Made by a program: the position numbers and the translations under genes | Source: an uncultured Clostridia bacterium | GTDB taxonomy: Bacteria > Bacillota > Clostridia > Oscillospirales > Oscillospiraceae | Length of the DNA stretch: 11,738 nucleotides | NCBI GenBank assembly: GCA_947383645.1 | Contig: CANDEH010000078.1 | Coordinates: 1 to 11,738 of the forward strand | Reading direction: 5' to 3' | Notes under the pieces: model-generated | What the model saw: only the letters and a program-made list of their open reading frames with translations | Database searches by the model: none | What the model was told of the DNA's origin: nothing | Part shown: positions 6,159-11,671 of the stretch, piece by piece | Layout: each line of letters begins with the position of its first letter | How positions within the stretch are numbered: the stretch's first letter is position 1

Positions 6159-6413
6159 TTTCGTTTGAAGACCGCTTCGCCGGGTCTTCAAACGAGTCGC
6201 GTGAAATCTGCGGATTTCACGCGAAAGAGTTTGCAGCCGCCTACGTCGCACTCACCCCCGCCCCAAGGGGGCGGGGGTTCGCACGCTTGTCGGCTGAGAA
6301 GTATTTTTGCCGAGGACGCGGTCCCCGGCAAAAATGATTTCATTTTATTTCGCGCCCCCGGGCGCGAAACCCTGCCGGGGGCTTGGGGCGGGAGAGGCGG
6401 TGCCTCCCCCGCC
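6159..6413 (+). repeat. multi-hairpin intergenic repeat, copy B
   Basis: Read on the plus strand: H1 (6161-6195, perfect 13-bp arms TCGTTTGAAGACC/GGTCTTCAAACGA), an extra hairpin absent from copy A (6197-6224, TCGCGTGAAATC with TGCG loop), H2 (6254-6278, C-rich/G-rich stem), H3 (6303-6335), H4 (6348-6369, TTTCGCGCCC/GGGCGCGAAA) and H5 (6387-6413, 12-bp stem with one mismatch). The H3-12 nt-H4 spacing is identical to copy A. H3 differs from copy A at six bases that make three compensated pairs. H1 sits where a terminator for mreB would be, but no T-run follows. The element fills nearly all of the mreB-prfB gap. Confidence 0.82.
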
Positions 6414-6433
6414 GTTTTCCTGCGCATTCCCCC

Positions 6434-6462
6434 TTTACAGACGGGGTGTTTTTGGATATAAT
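6434..6462 (+). promoter_or_regulatory. sigma-A promoter of prfB
   Basis: TTTACA (6434-6439) and TATAAT (6457-6462) are spaced by 17 bp and lie just after the end of repeat copy B. The start codon is about 34 bp downstream, giving a short leader. Confidence 0.85.
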
Positions 6463-6495
6463 AGGCTAAATTACTGTGTATTGGAGAAAACCGCC

Positions 6496-7620
6496 ATGCC
6501 CATTATCGAATATGACGCCTACAAGCAGAAGCTCTCCGCCATGGAGCCGGAGCTCCAAAAGCTCTCCGCCGCGCTGAACCTGGACAGCGCCCGCCACGAG
6601 ATCGCCCGTTTGGAGGCCGAGGCCGCCGTGGACGGCTTTTGGAACGACCGGGAGAACAGCCAGAAGGTCCTCCAGCGCACCAAGCAGCTCCAGAACAAGG
6701 TGGCGAAATACGACCGCCTGGTGAGCCAGTGGGAGGACCTGACCACCCTGGTGGAGATGGCCATCGAGGAGGACGACAGCTCCCTTTTGGAGGAGGTCAC
6801 CGAGAGCTACAGCACCCTGGAGTCCGCGGTGGAGGAGGCGAACCTTGCCACCCTGCTCTCCGGGGAGTACGACGCCAACAACGCCATTTTGACCTTCCAC
6901 GCCGGGGCCGGCGGCACCGAGGCCCAGGACTGGTGCCAGATGCTCTACCGCATGTACACCCGCTGGGCGGAGCGCCACGGCTTCACCTATCAGATCATGG
7001 ACTACGAGGACGGCGACGAGGCCGGTATCAAGTCCGCCTCCATCTCCATTGAGGGGGAGAACGCCTACGGCTACCTCAAGAGCGAGAACGGCGTCCACCG
7101 CCTGGTCCGGGTCTCCCCCTTCGACGCCAACGCCCGGCGGCAGACCTCCTTCGCCGCCCTGGAGGTCATGCCCGACCTCCCCGACGACAACTCCATCGAG
7201 ATCCGCCCCGAGGACATCGAGATGCAGGTCTACCGCTCCTCCGGGGCCGGCGGCCAGCACGTGAACAAGACCTCCTCCGCCGTGCGGCTCATCCACCTGC
7301 CCACGGGGGTGGTGGTCTCCTGTCAGACGGAGCGGAGCCAGTTCCAGAACCGGGACAACTGCATGCGGATGCTCCGGGCCAAGCTGATGGAGATGAAGGC
7401 CCAGCAGCACGCGGAGAAGATCAGCGACATCAAGGGCGTACAGATGAAGATTGAGTGGGGCAGCCAGATCCGCTCCTATGTGTTTATGCCCTATCAGCTG
7501 GTGAAGGACACCCGCACCGGGTATGAGACCAGCAATGTAAACGGTGTGATGGATGGGGATCTGGACGGTTTTATTACCGCGTACCTGACGGCAAACGCCG
7601 TGGGTGAGTTAAAGAAGTGA
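6496..7620 (+). CDS. prfB: peptide chain release factor 2 (no programmed frameshift)
   Basis: 374 residues. RF2 recognises UGA and UAA in the ribosomal A site and triggers hydrolysis of peptidyl-tRNA. Visible hallmarks are the codon-recognition tripeptide Ser207-Pro208-Phe209 (RVSPFDANARR), which marks RF2 rather than RF1, and the catalytic Gly252-Gly253-Gln254 (SSGAGGQHVNKTSSAVR). The N-terminal coiled region is normal. The start at 6496 has GGAG (6483-6486) 9 nt upstream and fits family N-termini; the open frame extends further upstream through repeat copy B, which is not taken as coding. Many bacterial prfB genes carry an in-frame UGA near codon 25 read by +1 frameshifting. Here the equivalent codons (LSAALNLDSA) are open and continuous. 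The gene has its own promoter and terminator. Confidence 0.96.
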   Translation: MPIIEYDAYKQKLSAMEPELQKLSAALNLDSARHEIARLEAEAAVDGFWNDRENSQKVLQRTKQLQNKVAKYDRLVSQWEDLTTLVEMAIEEDDSSLLEEVTESYSTLESAVEEANLATLLSGEYDANNAILTFHAGAGGTEAQDWCQMLYRMYTRWAERHGFTYQIMDYEDGDEAGIKSASISIEGENAYGYLKSENGVHRLVRVSPFDANARRQTSFAALEVMPDLPDDNSIEIRPEDIEMQVYRSSGAGGQHVNKTSSAVRLIHLPTGVVVSCQTERSQFQNRDNCMRMLRAKLMEMKAQQHAEKISDIKGVQMKIEWGSQIRSYVFMPYQLVKDTRTGYETSNVNGVMDGDLDGFITAYLTANAVGELKK

Positions 7621-7666
7621 GCCCCGCCGCTCCTCCTCCGATCAAGTATTTCGCAGCGGCAGAAGG

Positions 7667-7706
7667 GAATGGCCGCATCCTCTCAATGGATGCGGCCATT
7701 CTTTTT
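7667..7706 (+). terminator. rho-independent terminator of prfB
   Basis: A perfect 14-bp stem GAATGGCCGCATCC/GGATGCGGCCATTC (7667-7680 and 7688-7701) with a 7-nt loop is followed by TTTTT (7702-7706). It lies 46 nt past the prfB stop and faces the convergent divIC transcript. Confidence 0.93.
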
Positions 7707-7724
7707 CGTCATAAAGCTATTTGT

Positions 7725-7744
7725 GCAGCGCAGACTCCCGCTGC
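7725..7744 (-). terminator. weak stem-loop after divIC
   Basis: GCAGCG (7725-7730) and CGCTGC (7739-7744) form a 6-bp stem 7 nt past the divIC stop. On the minus strand it is not followed by a T-run, so it is at best a weak terminator. The prfB terminator hairpin just beyond could also fold in this transcript. Confidence 0.3.
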
Positions 7745-7751
7745 GGTGCGG

Positions 7752-8042
7752 CTACCCGCCGTACATGTAGAAAACCTTCTCGTTCTGCATAACCATGCCC
7801 AACTCCTCACGGGCGATCTTCTCGATGAGCTCCGGATCGCCGGCGTTGGCCAGATCCTCCGACAGGGCCTCGTTCTCCTTCTCCAGCTGAGTGATCTGGG
7901 CGGCGAGGGCCTCCTCCTCTGCCCGGGCGGATCGGAGCTGTCCCTGAAGACGGTAGAGCTGCACGCCTGCGCCGAAGATCAGGATCAGCAGGATCAGGCC
8001 GGTGAGCAGATTTCCCGCTCTTCTTCGTCTCCGCTTTCGCAT
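7752..8042 (-). CDS. divIC: septum formation initiator, DivIC/FtsB family
   Basis: 96 residues. The basic N-terminus (MRKRRRRRAGN) is cytoplasmic. One membrane helix follows at about 11-29 (LLTGLILLILIFGAGVQLY). A heptad-like coiled coil (LRSARAEEEALAAQITQLEKENEALSEDL) and the family C-terminus ELIEKIAREELGMVMQNEKVFY complete it. DivIC/FtsB proteins pair with FtsL and act in the divisome that activates septal peptidoglycan synthesis; this copy may serve vegetative or sporulation septation. Start 8042 is chosen because AGGAGGT (8050-8056) lies 7 nt upstream; an in-frame start at 8084 lacks such support. Its position after yabP-yabQ matches Bacillus gene order. The yabQ frame runs far into it in a different frame. 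Confidence 0.92.
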   Translation of the reverse strand: MRKRRRRRAGNLLTGLILLILIFGAGVQLYRLQGQLRSARAEEEALAAQITQLEKENEALSEDLANAGDPELIEKIAREELGMVMQNEKVFYMYGG

Positions 8043-8523
8043 GACCCCCACCTCCTGTCTCCGTTCTGCGGCGAAACCAGACAATCCGCCACCTGGTGGT
8101 TATTATTGTAAACCACTTTTGCAGAAAAAGAAAGTGTTTTTTTGTCCGTTTTCCAATTTTTTTGCCCGTCCGCAGAGTAAGGCCCGCCGGAAGCAGGCAC
8201 AGACGCACCAGTTCCTCCGCGCACCCTCTCCAAAAGTCCCACACCGGCCGCAGCAGAGCGCTGAAGAGAGAAAAAAACAGCACCGCGCCGCCGAAGATCC
8301 CCGCAACCATATACAGACGCAGCTCCCCCTCGCCGAAGGTCATGGCGAAGTAGAACACCGCAGCAAAGGCGAAGATGCAGTAGAGGCCGTCAAACAGCGA
8401 CAGGCCCCGCCCCCGCACCGCCTGACGGAAGGAGCGCAGGAGGTCGTACAAAAGGCCCAGCACCGCCCCCAAGAGCCCGGAGGCCAGAAAGGAGGCAAGC
8501 TGCTGGGAGATCTCGTTGCCCAT
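7807..8523 (-). CDS. yabQ: YabQ-like spore cortex biosynthesis membrane protein, long overlap with divIC
   Basis: YabQ is a polytopic membrane protein needed for spore cortex formation. The N-terminus shows three hydrophobic segments at about 5-28, 43-63 and 68-91 (SGLLGAVLGLLYDLL, YCIFAFAAVFYFAM, GIFGGAVLFFSLF). A basic C-terminal stretch GKKIGKRTKKHFLFLQKWFTI, usual for clostridial YabQ, ends near residue 140. The open frame runs to 238 residues, of which about the last 79 (from 8042 down) overlap divIC in another frame and look compositionally like translated shadow (RRRRAALPSSGTAPIRPGRGGGPRR). The real protein may end here because a stop was lost, or an unseen frameshift may exist. The start at 8523 overlaps the yabP stop by one base (TGATG), suggesting coupling. 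Identity rests on topology, the C-terminal motif and neighbours. Confidence 0.82.
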   Translation of the reverse strand: MGNEISQQLASFLASGLLGAVLGLLYDLLRSFRQAVRGRGLSLFDGLYCIFAFAAVFYFAMTFGEGELRLYMVAGIFGGAVLFFSLFSALLRPVWDFWRGCAEELVRLCLLPAGLTLRTGKKIGKRTKKHFLFLQKWFTIITTRWRIVWFRRRTETGGGGHAKAETKKSGKSAHRPDPADPDLRRRRAALPSSGTAPIRPGRGGGPRRPDHSAGEGERGPVGGSGQRRRSGAHREDRP

Positions 8524-8804
8524 CAGCCAAACAGCCGGGAGAGAAGGCCGCCCCGGCCCGCTCCCTGCTCCTCATATTGAAGAGAATCGATCTGTCCATC
8601 CACGTGGAGCTCCCCGCCGTCCAGGCTCAGCTTGCCAATGTGCAGATTCTCCCCGGAGACCACCAGGGTGCCGGCGGTGGTGGACATGACGATCATCCCC
8701 TCGTCAAAGCGCTCCACGTCCTCTACGCCGGACACGGTAAGCCGCTCCCGTCCGTCCAGGGTCAGCTGGTGATGGGCGTAGTTGTTCTCCTTCTCATATG
8801 GCAT
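8523..8804 (-). CDS. yabP: sporulation protein YabP
   Basis: 93 residues. The sequence is of the YabP/YqfC family: NNYAHHQLTLDGRERLTVSGVEDVERFDEGMIVMSTTAGTLVVSGENLHIGKLSLDGGELHVDGQIDSLQYEE. It is rich in beta-strand-like alternation and has no membrane segment. YabP is mother-cell expressed under sigma-E in Bacillus and acts with YabQ in coat/cortex assembly; its biochemical role is unclear. The ATG at 8804 is preferred, with a G-rich site (8811-8816) 6 nt upstream; an upstream TTG at 8810 would abut that site. Its stop overlaps the yabQ start. A sigma-E-like promoter lies just upstream, so yabP-yabQ (and divIC by readthrough) could be switched on during sporulation. Confidence 0.92.
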   Translation of the reverse strand: MPYEKENNYAHHQLTLDGRERLTVSGVEDVERFDEGMIVMSTTAGTLVVSGENLHIGKLSLDGGELHVDGQIDSLQYEEQGAGRGGLLSRLFG

Positions 8805-8833
8805 AGGCAACCCCCCAGATCTATGGATACTCC

Positions 8834-8863
8834 ATATATATGGGAGGTCTGTCCCGTTTATGA
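8834..8863 (-). promoter_or_regulatory. putative sigma-E sporulation promoter of yabP-yabQ
   Basis: On the minus strand TCATAAA (8857-8863) and CATATATAT (8834-8842) are spaced by 14 bp. This resembles the Bacillus sigma-E pattern (roughly gTCATATT, 13-15 bp, CATAcaaT). It lies in the 70-bp gap between rqcP and yabP, where a sigma-E promoter would be expected. Sequence match only. Confidence 0.5.
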
Positions 8864-8874
8864 CCGCAATCGCC

Positions 8875-9114
8875 CTACACTTCCCGGTACATGGCGGCGG
8901 CCTCGGCCTTGCCGGTATTCTCCTTTACCGACAGCACCTCCACCGTGAGGCTCCGCTCCCCGAAGCGGATGGCGATGACGTCCCCCTCCTTCACCTCGTA
9001 GGAGGCCCGGGCGGTCCGGCCGTTGACGCTGACCCGTTCGCTGTCGCAGGCCTCATTGGCCACGGTGCGCCTTTTGATGATGCGGGACACCTTCAGGTAC
9101 TTGTCAAGTCTCAT
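8875..9114 (-). CDS. rqcP: S4-domain RNA-binding protein RqcP (YabO/Hsp15-like)
   Basis: 79 residues, nearly all an S4 RNA-binding domain: MRLDKYLKVSRIIKRRTVANEACDSERVSVNGRTARASYEVKEGDVIAIRFG. RqcP works with RqcH on stalled 60S-like (50S) ribosomal subunits, stabilising tRNA while alanine tails are added to the nascent chain for degradation. Length and the ANEACDSERVSVNG signature fit the YabO/RqcP group rather than longer S4 proteins. The start at 9114 has AGAGGTGG (about 9122-9129) upstream. The gene lies between hup and yabP, its usual clostridial place. A MITE-like element occupies the upstream gap and may separate it from the hup transcript; no clear promoter of its own was found. Confidence 0.92.
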   Translation of the reverse strand: MRLDKYLKVSRIIKRRTVANEACDSERVSVNGRTARASYEVKEGDVIAIRFGERSLTVEVLSVKENTGKAEAAAMYREV

Positions 9115-9192
9115 GGTTATACCACCTCTGTTTGAGATAAAAGCGGGAAAACAGGAGCTGCGGCGTCCGGCTCTGCCCGACGATTTTTATGT

Positions 9193-9353
9193 TATAGTCG
9201 ACGCACTTGAGAATCGGTAAAAAGGAGGCGAGGAAAAATGTGGTGTGGCAAGGCGGAGGACGCAGGCGGGCTGACGCCCGCCAAGGACGACAACGCAGTC
9301 CACACCGCATTTTTCCCGCCGAACTTTACCGATTTTCAAGTGTGTCGACTATA
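9193..9353. mobile_element. 161-bp MITE-like element with long terminal inverted repeats
   Basis: Left arm 9193-9248 (56 nt) and right arm 9300-9353 (54 nt) are inverted copies. They begin TATAGTCGAC, agree at 27 of the first 29 positions, and end with near-identical AAAAATG(T/C)GGTGTGG. The 51-bp centre holds a hairpin GGCGGGC-TGAC-GCCCGCC (9265-9282) and no gene. The outer TA at each end is compatible with TA target duplication, as used by IS630/Tc1-mariner transposases, but the exact target site is not proven. It fills the hup-rqcP gap. The whole unit would form a long hairpin if transcribed. Confidence 0.8.
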
Positions 9354-9354
9354 C

Positions 9355-9369
9355 TATAGCCGACGCACT
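9355..9369. repeat. second element end abutting the MITE-like element
   Basis: TATAGCCGACGCACT matches the first 15 bases of the left terminal repeat (9193-9207) at 14 positions. It starts 2 nt after the right end of the element, so the two ends face each other across a single C. No further match follows, so it looks like the remnant of another copy. Confidence 0.55.
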
Positions 9370-9393
9370 CCTCTGAGCAAGCATCGCCTGTCT

Positions 9394-9433
9394 CCAAAAT
9401 CAGGGGCGCACCCTCCTGTGGGATGCGCCCCTG
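9394..9433 (-). terminator. terminator of hup
   Basis: On the minus strand a stem CAGGGGCGCA (9424-9433) / TGCGCCCCTG (9401-9410), extended by CC/GG, is followed by ATTTTGG. It lies 10 nt after the hup stop. The T-run is short, so termination may be partial and allow readthrough to rqcP. Confidence 0.7.
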
Positions 9434-9443
9434 TTGGTTTCTC

Positions 9444-9719
9444 TTATTTCCCCACAATGTCCTTCAGGACCTTGCCGGCCTTAAATACAGGCACCTTGGA
9501 GGCAGGGATCTCGATGGTCTCCTTGGTCTTGGGGTTGCGGCCGGTGCGGGCGGCGCGGCTCTTGACCTCGAAGGAGCCAAAGCCCACCAGCTGCACCTTG
9601 TCGCCGTCCTCTAAAGCGGCGGTAATGGCGTCTAAGGCGGCGGTGACGGCGGCCTCGGAGTCCTTCTTGGATAAGCCGGCCTTCTCAGCAACGGCGGCGA
9701 TCAGTTCTGCTTTATTCAT
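9444..9719 (-). CDS. hup: HU family nucleoid DNA-binding protein
   Basis: 91 residues, the standard HU length. MNKAELIAAVAEKAGLSKKDSEAAVTAALDAITAALEDGDKVQLVGFGSFEVKSRAARTGRNPKTKETIEIPASKVPVFKAGKVLKDIVGK contains the helical dimer body, the VGFGSF core and the DNA-intercalating beta-arm with the conserved RNP. HU dimers bend and compact DNA with little sequence specificity. The start at 9719 has AAAGGAG (9729-9735) 9 nt upstream; the longer open frame to 9815 runs over the promoter and is not coding. It has its own promoter and terminator, as expected for an abundant protein. Its place beside sporulation genes is common in Clostridia, where HU also packs DNA early in the spore. Confidence 0.96.
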   Translation of the reverse strand: MNKAELIAAVAEKAGLSKKDSEAAVTAALDAITAALEDGDKVQLVGFGSFEVKSRAARTGRNPKTKETIEIPASKVPVFKAGKVLKDIVGK

Positions 9720-9786
9720 TGTGTCGATCTCCTTTGAAATTTCAAAAATCCAGGGCCCATTCCTGGGCTCGCACAGTATATATGTT

Positions 9787-9815
9787 ACTTTACCACATTT
9801 TTTCCGCCATTGCAA
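9787..9815 (-). promoter_or_regulatory. putative sigma-A promoter of hup
   Basis: On the minus strand TTGCAA (9810-9815) and TAAAGT (9787-9792) are spaced by 17 bp, 68 bp before the start codon. A second -10-like TATACT follows a little downstream. The AT-rich block contrasts with the coding DNA. Confidence 0.6.
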
Positions 9816-9888
9816 GGCTTATTCCACTGAAATCGCCGCCTGTTATGCTGATTATTCCGTTCTATTGCCAGTTTTAAGCGGCCGGCGC

Positions 9889-9901
9889 CCCGCGAAGCGG
9901 G
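9889..9901 (-). terminator. weak hairpin after the spoVB-like gene
   Basis: CCCGC-GAA-GCGGG (9889-9901) is a 5-bp stem with a 3-nt loop, about 20 nt past the stop. There is no T-run on the minus strand, so it is at best a weak terminator. The gene may read through towards hup. Confidence 0.3.
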
Positions 9902-9922
9902 ACACCGCCCCCTGCGAGAGCC

Positions 9923-11512
9923 TCAGCGGACCCGAAGGATTCGGGCCAGACGGTCGCCGTGGGGCAGCAGCTCCAGATCCTCCCGCGTAATAATCCGCAA
10001 CAGCAACACCAGAGTCAGGTAGACCACCGCCGCCGCCGCAATAGCGCCCAGGGTAGCCAGGGAGTTGCCCAGGCCCGAGAGAAGGCGGTAGCCCATCTTA
10101 GCCGTCACCGCCATACCGGCAGTGGCGGCGGCCGGCTTCAGAAACAGCTGAAAATAGCTGGGCCGGCTGGCCATGACAAACCCCACCACGATCAGGTTCA
10201 GTGTCGTAATCACCACGTAGCAGAGCATCGTTCCAATCGGGGCGCCTTTGATGTTGATGGCCGGGTTTCCCACCAGGAAAAAGTTTGCCACCACCTTCAC
10301 GATGCCGCCAATGAGCATCGTGCCAATCGGAATCTGGGCCAGACCGTAGGCCTGAAGAATGGCGTTTGTCAGAAGCATAATGCACACAAATACCGATGTG
10401 AGGCCCAAAATTTGCAGGTGGTAGGTGGCGGCCACGGCGGCCTCCGGCTGGCGGGGATAGAGCAGCGTCAGAATGGGTCCGGCCAGTACGCTCAGCCCCA
10501 CCCCGGCAGGAAACGCCAGCAGCGTCGTCAGGCGCAGGGAGGTATTGATAATCTTCCCCACCCTCTTGTGATCCCGGCGGGTGAGGGCGGCGGACACCGC
10601 AGGGATCAGGCTCATGGTGATGGGGGGCACAAAGGAGGCGGGCAGATTGAAAAGCGTCATGCCGAACTCGTACTCCCCGTTTAAGAGGGCGGCGGCCTCC
10701 TCGGTAAGACCCAGGACACTCTGAAGGCGGCCCATAATCAGGCTCTGGTCAATCAGCGTGATAATGCTCATCCCCGATGCCCCAATGGTGATGGGGATAC
10801 CGATACTCAGAATACGCCGAAGCAGCACGCCGCTCCGGGCCGGACGATCAGAGCCCCGGGGGGTACTCCTGCGGGAGCGAAGGTAATCGTAGACCATATA
10901 GAGAAGGCCCAGAGCCGAGCTGATGGTAACGCCGGCGATGGCCCCGGCTGCGCCGATCTCCACCCCAGCCCCGGCAGCGATAAAGTACCAGGCTAGGGCC
11001 AGCCCCGCCGCCAGCTTAAACACCGCCTCAATCACCTGGCTGACAGCGGAGGGCACCATATTTTCACAGCCCTGGGTATACCCCCGGAAGGCCGACATAA
11101 TACAGCAGCAGAGCACCGAGAAGCTCAGAGCCTTGATGGGCCAGTAGGCCAAGGAGTTGTGCATCATGGCCGCCAGCTGGCGGGTAAAAAAGAACATCAC
11201 CGCCGTGCCGACCAGACCAATGGACGTAAACAGGCGCAGGGAGACCCCCAGAAGCCGGCGGCTCTGGTTGTACTTCCCCAAGGCCCGGCTCTCCGCCACC
11301 AGCTTGCTCAGAGCCACCGGCAGCCCTGCCGTGGATAAGCTGAGGAGCACCGCATAAATCTTATAGGCGGCGTTAAAGTGCGTCATGCCGTCCCGGCCGA
11401 TGATGTTTCCCAGGGGGATTTTGTATATGGCTCCGATCAGTTTCACTAAGATTACCGCGGCACCCAGGGTCGCAGTGGCGCCTAAAAAGGTCTGCTGTTT
11501 TTCTTTGGGCAT
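9923..11512 (-). CDS. spoVB: SpoVB/YabM-type polysaccharide flippase (MVF/MOP superfamily)
   Basis: 529 residues, highly hydrophobic throughout and consistent with about 14 membrane helices. The N-terminus FLGATATLGAAVILVKLIGAIYKIPLGNIIG and later AGLPVALSKLVAESRALG are typical of the SpoVB/YabM branch of oligosaccharide flippases. These flip undecaprenyl-linked precursors across the membrane; SpoVB is needed for spore cortex. Length fits (about 520-530). Start 11512 is chosen because GGAGG (11519-11523) lies 6 nt upstream; a longer frame to 11620 covers GC-rich hairpins and is not coding. By gene order it corresponds to yabM of Bacillus. The mazG-like gene often found after it in this cluster is absent here. 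Substrate is inferred from the family. Confidence 0.9.
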   Translation of the reverse strand: MPKEKQQTFLGATATLGAAVILVKLIGAIYKIPLGNIIGRDGMTHFNAAYKIYAVLLSLSTAGLPVALSKLVAESRALGKYNQSRRLLGVSLRLFTSIGLVGTAVMFFFTRQLAAMMHNSLAYWPIKALSFSVLCCCIMSAFRGYTQGCENMVPSAVSQVIEAVFKLAAGLALAWYFIAAGAGVEIGAAGAIAGVTISSALGLLYMVYDYLRSRRSTPRGSDRPARSGVLLRRILSIGIPITIGASGMSIITLIDQSLIMGRLQSVLGLTEEAAALLNGEYEFGMTLFNLPASFVPPITMSLIPAVSAALTRRDHKRVGKIINTSLRLTTLLAFPAGVGLSVLAGPILTLLYPRQPEAAVAATYHLQILGLTSVFVCIMLLTNAILQAYGLAQIPIGTMLIGGIVKVVANFFLVGNPAINIKGAPIGTMLCYVVITTLNLIVVGFVMASRPSYFQLFLKPAAATAGMAVTAKMGYRLLSGLGNSLATLGAIAAAAVVYLTLVLLLRIITREDLELLPHGDRLARILRVR

Positions 11513-11529
11513 TGAGTACCTCCATGCGC

Positions 11530-11576
11530 CCTGCCGGGCGCCGCGGCGGCAGGAAAATGTACCGAGAGTACATTTT
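11530..11576 (-). promoter_or_regulatory. two hairpins in the leader of the spoVB-like gene
   Basis: CCTGCCG/CGGCAGG (11530-11536 and 11547-11553) and, adjoining it, AAAATGTAC/GTACATTTT (11554-11562 and 11568-11576) sit just upstream of the ribosome binding site at 11519-11523. The second is A/T-rich outside and could act as a leader stem or weak attenuator. No known riboswitch is recognised. Confidence 0.35.
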
Positions 11577-11671
11577 TTTGCAGGACGCAGCAACTGTTCC
11601 GGTGGGGCTATACTGGGCAAAAGTTTTTTGGTATTGCAGTGGTAGGATAGATGGGCTTTTTGTGCCGCGGG

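Noticed and set aside
6161..6195. H1 of copy B as a simple mreB terminator
   Set aside because: The stem is strong but no T-run follows, and it is part of a larger repeated unit; a terminating effect remains possible but is not supported by sequence alone.
6307..6495. A 63-codon N-terminal extension of RF2
   Set aside because: It would translate repeat copy B and the TTTACA/TATAAT promoter; RF2 length and a ribosome binding site support the start at 6496.
6466..7410. A 314-codon minus-strand frame opposite prfB
   Set aside because: Antisense shadow with no start signal or domain.
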